Positions 47,261 to 61,100 are shown, counted from the stretch's first letter. The stretch: 64,000 nt of DNA from Diphasiastrum complanatum (GCA_029204225.1 CM055099.1:68565084-68629083), one strand, 5' to 3'. Notes: generated by a model not told the origin, from the letters alone. Made by a program: numbers and translations.

Positions 47261-48793
47261 ATGCTTGCTCGTAGATCTAGAGGAATTTGATAGGATCTGA
47301 TGACCCATCCTATTTAGGTATTTCCATTCGTGGTGCCCTCCGGACTACCTTCAATGGTGCGACAGGTACAAGGTGACCCATTGGACCCATTGGACCCATT
47401 GGTGCTGGTTCTGGTTCTACCTCAATATGCACAGCTGCTATTCTGGGAAGGTTTGGTGTTTAATTTACTACTCTTCTCACGATTGGTCATCCGGATCTCA
47501 GATTCATTCGATGGTAGAATCCAAGAATGTTGGATCTTGTTGGTACAGTGGAATGCAATCTGGATCTTAGGGAGTCAGATCAATTTGATAAGCCGATAGT
47601 GTGTTGTTAGGCCTCTTACGGTGGTTTTTCCTTGATAAATTTTTAATCCTTGCTCCGATTGGCCTGATATTTTTGCAGTAGATGGATCTGATGCAGATCT
47701 AACTAATAATCTAATTTGAGAAGGTTACTAGTGCAAGGGTTGGCTGTGAGAAGGTTTTTTCACTAATTTTTAATCAAAAAACTTGATTTCTCAAAAATTA
47801 CTGGGAAGTAATTCTCACACGGTTTACAGGAGCTGTATCTGGTGCTGATCTAGCTCTGAAAATCTCTGCAAAGGTTAAATCTCACAAGATGTAAAAATTT
47901 CAATGTCTGCGAGGGTCCAGAACTACTATTTTGCTCTGATCTTCACCAATAATTTGTACTCACTCTCGCAGACTTCATCACTGATGTAAAATGACATTCT
48001 GAATCCAATGGTAGGGTCTACAAGAGTTACTGCTTTGAGGATTTGATGGATCTTCTGATTTTAGTAATTTTGAGGCACTCAAATCCAATTTTCTGCTCAC
48101 TGGAAACAAACTAACTCTCGCAGACTCTTCTGTGTCCTTGTCTCACTAAGATGGAACTCTAGAATTCTATGCGAGGGTTCTTGGCCACTGTAACTGAACA
48201 TTTCACTGTCTGCAAGAGTTCTGATGGATTGTTTTGTCTTTTTTATCATTGGGAACCTTCGCACTAGCACTTATACTGGGAAGTAACTCTCGCAAACTTC
48301 TATGTGCTCTAGTCTCAATGAGATGGAACTTCAGAGAGCTCTACAAGAGTTCTTATGAAGATTTGAATTTTTTTGATTTTTTACAAGGGTTTTTTGAATT
48401 TTTTTTATGGTTTTTCTCTGATTTTTCAAGATCTGCTTCGAATTAATTCTCGCAGGCCTCTATGCGGGTCTGGGATAGTACCCTGGAGCTTTTGCCAGTC
48501 ATGCGAGGGTTGGTTCCCATTGGTTTTGGAGAGAACAAAATCTGATGAGAATTTTGCCTCTTTTTCCCTCCAAAATGCAGATTTGTGTGTTTATTTGGGT
48601 TTTTCAAGGTTTTTGACTGGATGTCAAGCCCCTTAGAGGCTGTTTAGGGCCTCCTCTATCCTCTCACACCTCCTTCGCTAGCTGTGAATAGTCCAAGCAC
48701 ACGAAAATACAGAAAACAAGCTAACTCTACCCAAAATCCACCTAAAAACACTCTAAAAAAACAAAAACAACTACACTAGTTAGTGAAAGCCTT
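47261..48793 (-). other. gypsy leader with degenerate tandem repeats of about 155 bp
   Basis: No gene is supported. From 47810 to 48530 at least five units of 150-172 bp begin with CTCTCGCAGACTTC-like words and contain GCGAGGGTT and GATGGAACTCTAGA-like words. The stretch lies downstream (minus orientation) of a gypsy primer site at 48794, so it is probably leader or decayed gag. 47370-47400 has a 9-bp CCATTGGAC repeat. Confidence 0.5.
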
Positions 48794-48811
48794 TCCCCGA
48801 CAACGACGCCA
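48794..48811 (-). promoter_or_regulatory. gypsy primer binding site (tRNA-Asp-like)
   Basis: The reverse complement reads TGGCGTCGTTGTCGGGGA, two mismatches from the tRNA-Asp primer site of plant Athila/Tat gypsy elements. An LTR end follows to the right. Confidence 0.7.
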
Positions 48812-49442
48812 CTATAGGGATGTAGATTTGGTCAATGAATAGTCCTTCCGCCTGTTAAAGAGGGTTAGAACACTTGGATAGGATCCTAACCTAGTTTAGA
48901 TGCTACTTTTAGTTGATCTCTACTTTTTTCCCTAACTCTACTCACTTTAACACTACTCCCACTAACTCTACTCTACTAAACTAGCACTCAACATGATTTT
49001 GGGTGAATGGGAAGAGAAGAAGAGAAGAGATAAAGAGGCAAAGAGAGGAAGAGAGAGAGTCTCAATATGGTACAAGAGGTGTCTCTTTATCAATGGGGAA
49101 GGCCCTTGCCCCAAAATACTATTGGCTACTTCTAAAAATATGTACACTAATCTTGACCATCCATCTTGGAACCAATCTAATCCAAGGGTCCTAAGAAAAT
49201 ACATTGGAATCCACATGATTCATGTGAGTCACAGATTGGACCCAACTTAGAAAGTTCTATACTAAGTTTATTAATTTGACATTGCGGCCTCAAGTTTTAT
49301 TTTATTTACAAAAAGGCCCAATTCCTTTATTCTATTTACAACTTGACTTGTGTGCTCATTGGGCCATGGGCTTATACACGCAGGATGCCATGACTCGCAA
49401 CTATTTCTATTTTCTGATTTTATTTATTTACAATGTGTTGGG
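48812..49442 (-). repeat. gypsy LTR, minus orientation
   Basis: LTR sequence adjoining the primer site, beginning near TGTAGATTTGG at 48821 and matching in reverse complement the sequence at 52900-53095. Its far end is unclear, at or before the small hairpin at 49436-49455. Confidence 0.55.
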
Positions 49443-49455
49443 AATACCCCCAACA

Positions 49456-51108
49456 AAAATCAATCTATCACCAAGGCCCTGAATGGCAAGACACCTGTGG
49501 ACTGAATCGAAGCCATCACTCAAACATATTCGAGTGTTTGGATGCATTGCCTATGCTCAGATCCCTAAAGATCTAAGAAAGAAGCTGGATGACAAAAGTT
49601 GAAAATTGATTTTCATTGGCTACTCCCTAGATCACAAGGCATACAAACTCTTCACCTTGGAAAATCAGAAGACCTTCACAAGTAGGGATGTCATATTCAT
49701 GGAAGACCAATTTTTTCACTACAATGAGAAAGCTCCAGACAAATCCGATCCAAGCATCGAAAAATCAAAATCCGATCCAAGGTTGAAAAATGCAGAATCC
49801 AACCCAATGATCGAAAATCCAAAATTTGATCCAAGGGTCGAACAGCAAAAAATCGATATTGACTTATACAGTGAGTCAGAACCTCAACAACAACATCAAA
49901 TGATCAAAATTCAACTCAGAAGATCAAATCGACCCAAACAGCCTCCATCCCGATTCATGGATGATCCGACCTGTTATTTTGTGCATGAATCAAAAACAAT
50001 TCATGAGACAATGTCAACACCTGATGTTGACCAGTGGAAAGTAGCCATGGATGCAAAATTTGATTCTCTGATTGAGAATCAAATGTGGACTGTAACTGAG
50101 CTACCAAATGATCGAAATATGATCCCATGCAAGTGGGTGTTCAAAATGAAGTATGATGCTGAAGGGAAAATAAAGCGATACAAGGCCAAATTGGTAGCCA
50201 AAGGCTTCTCCCAGATTCTAGATCTGGACTATTCAGAAACCTTTAGTCCTGTGGTAAAGCATGGTTCAATTTGTTTACCTCTGTCCTATGCAACTACAAC
50301 CGACTTTGAAGTTCACCAAATGGATGTCCAAACTACATTCCTCAATGGCACCATTGAATAGGAGATCTACATGTCTAAGCCATAAGGATATGAGCTAAAG
50401 GGTAAGGAGTACCTAGTGTGTAAAATTCACAAAGCTCTGTATGGTCTAAAACAGTCTCCAAGAGCTTGGTTTTAGAAAATAAATACATTTCTAATCAAGA
50501 ATGGTTTCATTCCAAACTTGGTAAACTCAAATGTTTATTTTAAGTCTGTATTGGATTCCTTCATAATCATCACTCTTTATGTTGATGACACGTTATTGTT
50601 TAGTAACAATTTAAATTTGTTGAAAGATATCAAATGCTTGTTAGCGTAGAAATACAAGATGACAAATAGGGGTCCTACACACTACTATCTCGGAATTCAT
50701 ATTTTTCCAAATTCAACCCAGTAGGAGCAATGGCCAAAATCCGAGCCAGAGAAGGAGAAAATGAAGCAGTATCCATTTCACTCCATAATTGGTTCATTGA
50801 TGTATGCTACGCTATGCACTCAACTTGACCCTGCTTACTCAATCAGCTCTCTTAGCCAATTTCTTTCAAATCTAGGTCCAATCCATTGGAAGGCTCTCAT
50901 GAAAGTCATGAAGTATTTCTAAGCTACAAAACACCTTTGCATTTGCTATGGAGACATCCAGTGTGCTAACATTCTAGAGGGCTACATAGATGCAAATTGG
51001 GCAGGAGAGAATCGACCTCTGGATTTGTGTTCATGTTCAATCAAGGTCCAATTTCATGAAATAGTCGAAAACAGACCTCGGTAGTGTCTTTTGCAACATC
51101 AAATTATT
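49456..51108 (+). pseudogene. copia fragment E3: integrase end, RT, RNase H
   Basis: Plus-strand reading from the integrase C-terminus (ITKALNGKTPVD, SLKHIRVFGCIAYAQIPKDL, IFIGYSLDHKAYKLF). The reverse transcriptase follows (NQMWTVTELPNDRNMIPCKW, HQMDVQTTFLNGTIE). After stops come KALYGLKQSPRAW, YVDDTLLFS, the RNase H segment YIDANWAGE, and NSRKQTSVVSFATS. There are many stops and frameshifts. Similar to element P's lineage. The integrase core and both LTRs are absent. Confidence 0.8.
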
Positions 51109-51209
51109 CTTCAGTTCGAATCAATTTGTTTCGGTATCAGAAAATTGATTTCCACGGTAGTGTATCTTTCTCTTAACGACAATCGAATTATTGACAGTCT
51201 AAAGTTCCA

Positions 51210-52745
51210 GATGGATTCTCAAAGTAAAGCCGGTCTTATCGCAGACACAAGTTGAATGGATCCAATTATCATCTATGAAAATTTAAGATGAAGACCTTGC
51301 TAATCGCCAACAAGTTGTGGGATGTTGTTACAGATATAAAAGTGAAACCTGAAGACGACACAAAAGACTCAAAATGGAAATCAAAGGATGGTAAAACTTT
51401 TGCGCTTATTATCCTCAATATATCAGATACTCAAATTGGCCACATAGTTGAAGCCAGATCTTTGAAAGAAATTTGGGACATCTTGAGCTCACTATATGAT
51501 GTGAGAGATGTAACTACTAATTACATCTTCGAAGGAAATTTTTCACACTCAAGATGTCGAATAATGATTCTCTCCAAGATCATATTAACCAGTTTAAGAA
51601 TCGCTTGCAATAGATGGCCACTGTGGATCATTCCTAGACGATCAAGACACAATTATGACATTGCTTTCAAGCCTGCCCTCTACATATGAGAACTGGGTGA
51701 TGATCATCACGACACACTCAGATTTAACTCTTACCATAGTTATCACTATGTTGTTGCAAGAAGATAATCGAAGGAGTCAAGACACTTTGTCTACCTCTTC
51801 ATATCATGCTCTATATGTCAACAAGGGCTCAAAACGACAGAAGCAGACAAGCTCCAAGCAGTCTACATCGAATCAGAAATTGACTCAAGGTCAAGAACAA
51901 TCATCGAATCCACATTCGTCAAAGATGAAGATGTTTTATAGGTATTGCAAGCACAATAACCATGACATCCAAGATTGCCGAATTCTCAAAGCAAAGAATG
52001 TAGCCAAGCAACCTGATCAACAAGCATATACAATTACAGCATCTCCTGAAGTCGAAATGGACGAAGGCACTTTTATGGTCAAAGACAAATATGCGAATTC
52101 GGATGATTCATGGTTTCTGGATTCTGGAGCTTCTCAACATATGACCAATCATTGTGAGATTTTTCATTCCTATACACCTTATAGCACAAAGAAGTATGTT
52201 CATCTTGGTGATGATAGCACTCACACTATCGAAGGTGAAGGTACTGTAAGATTAAGATTACAACATGATTAATTCAAACTATTGTCAAAAGTCTTGTATG
52301 TTCCTAAATTCTCTACAAATATGTTATCAGTAAGTAGAATTACAGATTTAGGTCATAAGGTGGAGTTTGAGTCTGATCAATGCAGAATTATTTATAGAAG
52401 TCATAAGATCCTTGCACTCGACAAGAGGCATGGATACTTATATAGATTGGCACATTGTTATTCTGATTCTAGTCAAGCTTTGAAAACCTCTGTTCTTTTC
52501 AATAAAGCATTACTATGGCATCATCGCTTAGGACACTTGAATTATGCATCTGTTTTGAGCATGTCCAGACAATCTCTAGTACTTGATCTCGACTATCCTT
52601 GTGGTAAAGTCGATCTCCTTGTCCGCCATAGCTAAAAGCAGACTAGGATTCCTTTTAGATCAAGGCATAGACATGCAACAAAAGGTCTGTTAGATGTTGT
52701 TCATATAGATATATGCGAACCTATGCAAACTCATGCTTATCGAGA
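51210..52745 (+). pseudogene. copia fragment E3b: gag, protease, integrase start
   Basis: The plus-strand Gag starts near 51210 with a frameshift and a Trp-to-stop change in its NYHLWKFKM block, then reads MKTLLIANKLWDVV and so on. A second frame (51655-52272) covers the end of Gag (MTLLSSLPSTYENW), a worn knuckle (YRYCKHNNHDIQDC, with the first Cys replaced by Tyr) and protease (WFLDSGASQHM). 52282-52635 gives the pre-integrase segment, and recognisable integrase sequence (LLDVVHIDICEPMQT) persists to about 52745. It lies downstream of E3's RNase H, so the domains are out of order. Confidence 0.8.
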
Positions 52746-53096
52746 AGGAGGAAACTCTACCAGACTTTGGAGAGAAGCATCATCATTTGCTAATTACTAC
52801 TTGCTAATGCTTTTTTATTGTGCTTTCTACTTGCTTCTAGTTTACATGTTTTTGGTTGTGATAGTGAACGTTTCTTCATTAGCAAGCATAAGGAGCATTT
52901 GAGCTAACCTCCACCCTCACTCCCTTTCTCTTTTCTCCCCTCTATCTCTTCTACCCTTCTCTTTACATTTCTCTAAAATCATGTGGAATGTTGGTTAGTG
53001 GTGTAGAATTAATGGTGGGTAGCTTTAGTGTTGAGTAAAGTTAAGGGAGAAAGTAGAGAAGTAACTAAACTACTACAAAGAACTACGTCCCTACAG
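52746..53096 (+). repeat. gypsy LTR end, plus orientation
   Basis: Sequence ending ACTACGTCCCTACA just before a gypsy primer site. It matches the reverse complement of 48812-49020. The 5' limit is unclear. Confidence 0.5.
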
Positions 53097-53114
53097 TGGC
53101 GACGTTGCTGGGGA
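53097..53114 (+). promoter_or_regulatory. gypsy primer binding site (tRNA-Asp-like)
   Basis: TGGCGACGTTGCTGGGGA, two mismatches from the plant tRNA-Asp primer site. The 70 bp after it match the leader left of 48794, and then element E5 interrupts it. Confidence 0.7.
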
Positions 53115-53186
53115 TAGGTTCTCTCTAACTAGTATAGCTGCCATTTTAGTTATTTCTTGCTTTTTAGAGTAGTTTTAGGTGGATTT

Positions 53187-53930
<744 letters not shown>

Positions 53931-55089
53931 TGGTATCAGAGCTAGTTGGCTGTTATTTTTAGTAAGGTTTCCATTTATGGTGATAGTTGGATGTTTGATC
54001 AAGTTCTAGCATGATTATGCATTGCATTGTTGATCAAATCTTACTAACCTTTGTTTTGTGAGTTGAACTTGTGGATCAAAAGCATATTCCAGGCTATTGA
54101 AGATTAGAGGCTGAGAAGAAGATATGCTGGATTGGATCATAACACCTAATCATTTGTTGATTGTGAGGCTTGTGCATATTCAATACTAACAATGTTCTGT
54201 TCAATGTATTGTTGACAATCTCCACTTCTATGGATGAACACTCTCCTTTGTGGATGAACACTCTCCTTAAGTGGATGAACCTTCTCCTTAAGTGGATGAC
54301 AACTACTCTTTGAGTGATTTTGTATTTTTCCAAAAGGCTGAGCAAAGCTCCCACTTGGATGAAAGATCCCCTTTTGGGTGAACAGATTGTCAACATTCTT
54401 TTGCATAAATTTTAGTGTACTTTGTTGAGCATGTAAGTAACTCTCCTAATGTAATTTGATTGGAGCATTTGCTGGAAGGTTTTAACCATTATGCAAATGT
54501 GTTTTCAGGTTCTTAACAGTTTGAGGAACATTCTCATGTGAAGTGATCTTAGATCTACATCTAAACACCAAGATTTGACAAGCTAGTGAAGCTAGTCTTG
54601 TGATTTACTAAGTGTGCTCTTTCATTCACCTCTAAAGCTTGTATTTATCACTTTCTGGAGTTTGTAAACTTTTAGAAGTGTGGTTTACATGTGGTTTTAT
54701 AGGCTGAATCAATATCTTAGTGTGTTGATCATATGTTGATCAAGTTTGTTCAATTCTAGGTATTCTTGATAACCTAGTCTTTTGTATTTTCTAAGAATGC
54801 AAGTAACTCTTCACACCATAACTTGATTTGGTCACTTGCTGAAAAGTTTGAGAGCTTAAGCAAGAGTGTGTTCAGGTTGGTTTGAGTTTGTAATCCATTC
54901 TTAGTGTGTGCAAAGTGTTGCATGTGTTTTCAATCTTCCTTTCTATGCTTGGAAACCAGCCAGGTTCAAGATAGAAGTGTTTTAGGGACCTAGATCTTAT
55001 GAGATCTCCTTATCCATCATTTGTTGAGAGGAAAGTGAGTGTTAGGTGTATTAGGACAGAGCCCAAAAGTTGAAGAATCATTATATTCA
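53931..55089 (+). promoter_or_regulatory. E5 primer site and leader
   Basis: TGGTATCAGAGC at 53931-53942 directly follows the LTR. The leader parallels that of M3 over its whole length. It contains about four tandem GTGGATGAACACTCTCC-like units (54230-54300). The antisense frame at 54094-54406 corresponds to the one in M3. Confidence 0.85.
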
Positions 55090-56024
55090 TGGCTTCCAAT
55101 GGTGGGATCATGTTAGAAACTAATGATAGGTTGAGTTCATCAAACTACTCTACCTAGAAAGTGAGGATGGAATCCTTACTTGAGTTGAATGAACTCATGG
55201 ACATAGTTGCAGGAACTGAAGAGAGACCACCCATAGTTCAAGAGCAACAAAGGTTTGATAAGAAGGCCAAAAGGGCTCTTCATATCATTAAAATGAATGT
55301 TACCAATGAACTTCTCAAGGAAGTTGGTAAGTGTCAAAGTGCAAGTGAGGCATGGAATGCCTTGAAGAAGCTCTTTGAATCAAAGTCCACATCTAGGGTA
55401 TTGACCCTAAGGAGGCAAATATTTTCTAGAGGCTGAAAGTGCTCATGCATTTGTCTTGAGGGTTAAGTCCTTAAGTGATGATCTAGCATGTATTGATGAA
55501 AACATAAAAGATGGTGGAACAATTCAGGTTATGTTGAATGGTTTGCTAGATGAACATGCTAACCTTGTGCAAATTTTTGCCATTCAAAGAGTCTTGCCAA
55601 GTGTGGTTGACTTGCAAGAAATCTTATTGGTTGAAGAACATAGGTTGCAATCAAAGCTTGATGGTGCATCCTTACAAGGTGGAGGTGAAGAGGCTTTCTT
55701 CACAAAAGGCAAAGTCAAAGGCAAAGGTAAAGGCAAAGGTAAATGGTCCAAAGGTGGTAACTCGGATCATGATGATCACTCTTCCTCCTCCTCTTCTACT
55801 TCTTTTAGAAAGAAAGATAAGTCAAAGTTCAAGTGCCTTTATTGTGGGATAAAAGGTCATTTGCAAATGAATGTCATAAGAAGCAAAGTAATGAAGGTAG
55901 CAAGCAAAACTACTTTTGTACTTCTAATGAGGATCTAGATTCTTGTGATTCTCTCATGATGTGTTCTTCAAATCTACTGTCAAGTGGAAGTGACAAGGTG
56001 TTTACAGATTCACTGAATCTATGA
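55090..56024 (+). pseudogene. E5 gag, frameshifted and truncated
   Basis: Starts ATGGCTTCCAATGG at 55090 (MASNGGIMLETNDRL). The tryptophan of NYSTWK is a TAG stop. A frameshift near 55430 breaks capsid. The second part (55456-55938) ends in a frameshifted zinc knuckle, whose C-terminal half is read in the frame at 55833-56024. Protease and pol are absent. Almost identical to the M3 Gag where they overlap. Confidence 0.85.
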
Positions 56025-57634
56025 ACACGTTTTTTTCTCTCTTTGTTGCTTTTCCCTCTTGGATTACCTCTGTTGTTATGGTTCTTTGTGATTATTCTTC
56101 TTATTAGAACGTTTACAGAGCCAAAGCAATATTCAAGGATGCATAACGTATTTCCAAGCCTGTCAGTGGGTAACTCAAATCCGATACTCAGCTACATACA
56201 TACACTAGCCACGCAACCATCTACAGCTCAAGCAAATCAACATTCAGCACAGAGAGCGATCCTACTACTAACTATTGAATCAAAGAACAATCAAGAACTA
56301 GATTAGCTACTGAAACTAAAACCAGATTCAAGAGACAAGAAACAAGATTTCTAGCAGCATTTAACAATCTAGGAATCAAGAAACACACATTACTTGAAGC
56401 CTAAATTATCCAAGAACATCAAGAACTAGAATGTCAAGACTATGCAAGATTTACACCACATTTCTAGCCTCTATAGTTTACTTGAATGCTGATTTCTAAA
56501 AGATTCCACAAGCAAGAACTGAAGCTAATCCACAACTAAGCAAGAACAAGAAACAAGAATCTAGTTAATCCACAAGCAAGGAATCAAGCATGCTCATAGA
56601 AATATCACTCAAGATCATTGGCATGAACAAGGAGCTTAGTGATCTTCAAGAACTCGTGGAGGATCATCTTTATTAGCTCAAGAGAACTTGAAAATACAAT
56701 CAAAAGCTCCCTCATAAGAGAGGGGGGGGCCTTAAATAAGCAAGAAGGCTGCCCATGTGGAGCCCATGTGGCAATTCCACTAAATTAGAAATTACATGTG
56801 GAATTTGCCCTTCCACTAGAGGTCACCATCAAAAGGTGATTCACTCTTACTATTTTAAGGGGGGTCTACATTTATTACAACTATTCAAGAAAATTGTTAA
56901 AATTGAAAAACAATACATATTGATTTCTTGGCTTGCTACAAATGTTGTACCATGCAAGTATGTAGCTCATTAATGCAAAATGCCAAGTTTGGCCTAGATA
57001 GAACTCGAGCTACATGGTTATGTATTATCTAGTTTGATAAATGCAACTTGCATATAGTTTGTAGACATAGAATTAGCATGATTATGCTTGTAGAAACTCG
57101 TGGCAACTCACATGCATTAATTGTAAGTGATCCATAGTGACATGCAAGGCATGCACAAAGTTTAATAGACACATGCATGATGATTTGGACATTTCTAGTT
57201 AGAACTAGTACACTTGTAAAAAGTTGGTAGAATTTCATGCATGACAAGTGACAAATGTCACATAGACTCTAGATGTCATTTTGGAATGGATAGATATGGT
57301 TCTACCTCGAGCTACCTCAACCTCCATAAATATGTGTAGCTCTCCACACAATCAATGATGAAGAACCAAAGTTTTGTAGCTATCTCATGCCATTTTGGAT
57401 CTAAACAAATATTGCTTGTTATCTCTCTAGCTCTCTCTCTCTCTCTCTAACTCGTGTTGAGGCTAATGCTCATACACTGAAATCTTGTATTTTTATTCAT
57501 TCTTTGATTCATTGCTATTATATTCTGTTGATTAGCATGCTAGATTGTGGATTAGCCATTTTTTCTGAACTAGATTTTGTTGATCAATCTAGAATCAGGT
57601 TATAGTGCCAATCACAAAGCTTAATTAAGGTCAG
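56025..57634. other. no recognisable gene; (CT)n tract
   Basis: A+T-rich sequence rich in CAAGAA-type words (56280-56640), possibly the leader of another copia element. A (CT)n run lies at 57428-57447 and a TATA-like CATAAATA near 57330. Nothing codes convincingly. Confidence 0.4.
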
Positions 57635-58194
57635 TCACTCTTGTGGACATTCCCCACACGTGTGAATTCTGGAAATTTTGTCAGAAATGTTACTAGCTCC
57701 TACATGGTCATTCCTTCTTTGGGATACACCATGTAGGCTCACATAGTTAATCATTATCTTCCTAGCTAGTATTTCCTCGGCTCTCAGCTTCTTCTGCTCT
57801 CTTCCTTCTAAGACCTCCTCGGTCATGGGTGAGAGATAACTTATGTCTTCAGCTTGGCTCGGCACTAGAGAATTGGCTAACATTATCCATCCCCATTTCT
57901 GTTGCAGGACCCACTGCAACATCGGTGATGTCTTTCGCTTGGCACTTGAAAAAGCGTGGATTTTTGTTCGCTTCTGTAAAACCAGGTGCTTATTATCTTC
58001 AAAATTTATTTGCCAAAATTGGAAGTCCCTCAATTGGCCGCTACATACCAGCCCTCTTGATCACTTCTTGTGAATGTTGTTCGTCTCATCGTCACGCCGT
58101 CTGCTTTCGCTCGCTCATCTTCCGGCCCAGGGCTTCAAAAACTTGGAAGCGGAGCTTACTTCTGAAATTAAGGGGCCCAGATATTCTATTATTT
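57635..58194 (-). other. possible 3' continuation of the unknown frame
   Basis: The minus strand stays partly open (58033-57635, 132 codons) after the unknown frame, but shows no known motif. It includes one CACACGTGTG palindrome at 57655-57664. It may be the 3' end of the same element. Confidence 0.3.
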
Positions 58195-61100
58195 TTTATA
58201 CGAAGCCCATTTCCTGCCAGTCTTCCACCATGGTCACATAGCGTGACGACATGAAGGCCGCTCTGTAGTATAGCCTGGCCATCATCTCATGGTCTTCTTC
58301 TGATTGGAGGGACTGTGTTTGGGTTGATCCTAATGGGATCCAAACCTCGATACCAAAGACACTCTTGTTGCATCAGGAAGGCCATGGATCTGCAATACTC
58401 GGCAATTTCCAGCACGCAGAGATCAACACTTGACTTGTATTTGTGCTTGAAGTCTAGTAATGTAGCCTCAGATTATCCGGGGAGGTTCTCTTTGTAATTC
58501 CCGGAATGACTGGCCAGTTTACTAACTCCACTTGAGGCTTTTCCACCGGCCATGGATTTTCTGCGTTTGAGCGACATGTAAAAAGGATCCACTCGCTTCC
58601 ATGCCGATGCCCTCAAATATTCCTGGAGTCGCCTGCTATCCTTCAGGACTTTGCTCCGCCATTCTGGCTGCGGTTGTAGTGCGGTAATGATCTCGGCCCT
58701 GGTGGAGTATTGGCTTTGATCGATGTCTTCCTTGTCGCCCCTCATATTGGGAGGGTATTTTCTTTCAAATCTCTCTGATTCCCTTGTATCAGCCAGTTTA
58801 CTTCTAGGTCGGGTAGGGGAAGTTGTCCTATGCGACTGGGGTGGCCTTGCCAGATAATCATCAAGGGCCTTGGTGCCCGTGTCTTTCTCTTTTGCTTGCT
58901 TGCTTGTCGACGGCTCATCTGCACCCGTGTCTAGCCTAGGCGAGAATCTTCTTGTCTCCGGTTGGTCAGCCAGGAAGTCATCATCGGCTCCAATGTCTGT
59001 GTTAGTTTTTGGGAGGTCGAGGATGGAGTGATCTGGGGAGAGGGGTGCGGGGGTGAACAGTTTAGGAGGAGGCGGAAATAATAAGTTATACGCAGCACCA
59101 GGGGAGTGGAGTTGTTGGAGGAACTCGTCCCGTCGGGCTTTGTGGGTGTCAGCTGGACCTTTTTTAGGCCCATTATTTGACTAGGAAGTGATGAAGAAAG
59201 GGGAGATGGAAGAATTGGGTAAGTTGGAATGAATGTTTCAAAGAAATTAAATGTGGAGTAGGAGGAAGGGTTAAAGGTGGGAGGGGGTCGGAGAAAGCTC
59301 ATGGAAGCAGCATTGGCTCTCTGGCTACCCGATCCTGAGCTACCGTTTGATGGGTGGGTTTGCCCGTCCTGATTCCCTGCTCCATCATTTCCATCATCGT
59401 CCCGTGGCTTTGGTACGTGAGCACTTGCTTGGGCCTTGCACGCCGTGTCCCATAATTGGTTCACCTTGTCCAAGACTTGCTGCAGGGACTTCATTGTTTC
59501 TTCCAACTGCTTCTGGGACTCCAGGATGATCTTCTCTTGTTTCGTCACAATGTTTTCAAAATTCTTTTTATCGGCCTCTCTCTCTCTTGGATCAACCTTA
59601 TGTATTTCTCCATCCAGATGGCTGAGGCATGTGGGGCCTGGATTTGAATGTCCTCGGGCTTGACTAGAGGAGAATTGACTGTCATTGCACCCAACGATCC
59701 GTCTCGTACTTGGTCGATTTGGACCATCTGGTGCTTCAGTTGCTGCTGGACCTCTTCCAATGTGGATTTTTGCCCGGCCATCATGGATCTGCTTTCTACT
59801 GCCTCTTTTTCTTTTTCTTTGGCCATCCTTTGATATCGCGCAATCTCTTGGTCTTGATGTTGGACCTTGCTCTCCAGAACTTGATGTTGGCTCACCAACC
59901 AATGCATGTGGTATCTCGTTTCGGATAGGCCAATCATTGAGCGTTTGGCTGCTTCAATGAGCTTTTCAGGATTAGAGAGGGTTGGGTGCTGATCGGGGGT
60001 GTGGGATGGTGAGGCTAAACCAAAAAATAGGCGTGGTGTTAGAACTGAAGATGGAGGTGGAGGTGGAGGTGTCTGACTTCTTCTTGGTTGCTTCCCCTCG
60101 TCGTCGCTTATCTCCATCGGGTCTGCAACATCAAAATATTGAGATGTGTCCAATATGTGGACTTGCTGGGCCTGTGATTGTTGATCTTGTGACTGTTGGG
60201 CTGCTCCCGTGTCTTGGGGACTGGATATCCCCACTCCTCCCCCCCCAAAAACTTGTGCCAGTGGTGATGTTGGTGGCGTTGGCATTGTAATCAGTGTGGG
60301 TGGGTGGTGGCCTCATCTGGCTGACTTGGGACTTGAGGTACTGTCGTGTCAGGTGCTAGTGTGGATGTAGTTGCTCCATCACCCCCGTCGATGACATGTG
60401 AGGGTGACGAGTGCTGTTGTGATGTTGTGGACGAGCTGCCACCATCTGATGTGGAACCATGTGAAACTGATCCCACCGGTGATGTGCTCCTAGCTCGAAG
60501 CTTCTCTTGTCTTCGTTGTTGCCGTGTACCTAGCAACTGAGCCCTTGAGGTATCTGCATGTTGAGCTCCGGAGGTTGCAGCTGCTTGTGGATTCTGAGGT
60601 GGGCTTCTTGGCTTGTGTACCAGAGGGAGGATACTGGTGTTGACTCGTTTGGCCTGGGACCCCGATGGTGAAGTTGTCCTTGCACGCTTGGGCTTCTTGT
60701 GTTCAATGGAAATATCCCATGCCTTGTCCACAAGCTGCAATTGTTGTTGGAGATTTGGCCCATTTTATACTTGATGTAGAGTGATATCTGTCATCAGATA
60801 TCCTAATATTGTGATAGGCTGCTTGTGCTTAATGCACTCATGAAGACAATTCGAAGCAAACTGTGCCCAATCATAGAGGTTATGGGCATGCAGTCATGAA
60901 TCTGCCATCATGTGAAACAGGGACATGGGTACCCTCAGCACTTTCATTCGAGGCTTCTTTGTGCATCTGGTGAGATATGCACATGCTGCTTGAAGTTGTT
61001 TGTCGTTGATTGCTTCCAGCCTGTACCCATCCTTGTTCTTCCACTTGGTCATAGAGGGATCAATATATTTGAAATATGCCATTTGCTCTATCTTCTGGAG

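Noticed and set aside
59347-60540. Plus-strand frames of 60-102 codons opposite the unknown long frame
   Set aside because: Short, mutually overlapping and without motifs; the minus strand gives one continuous architecture.
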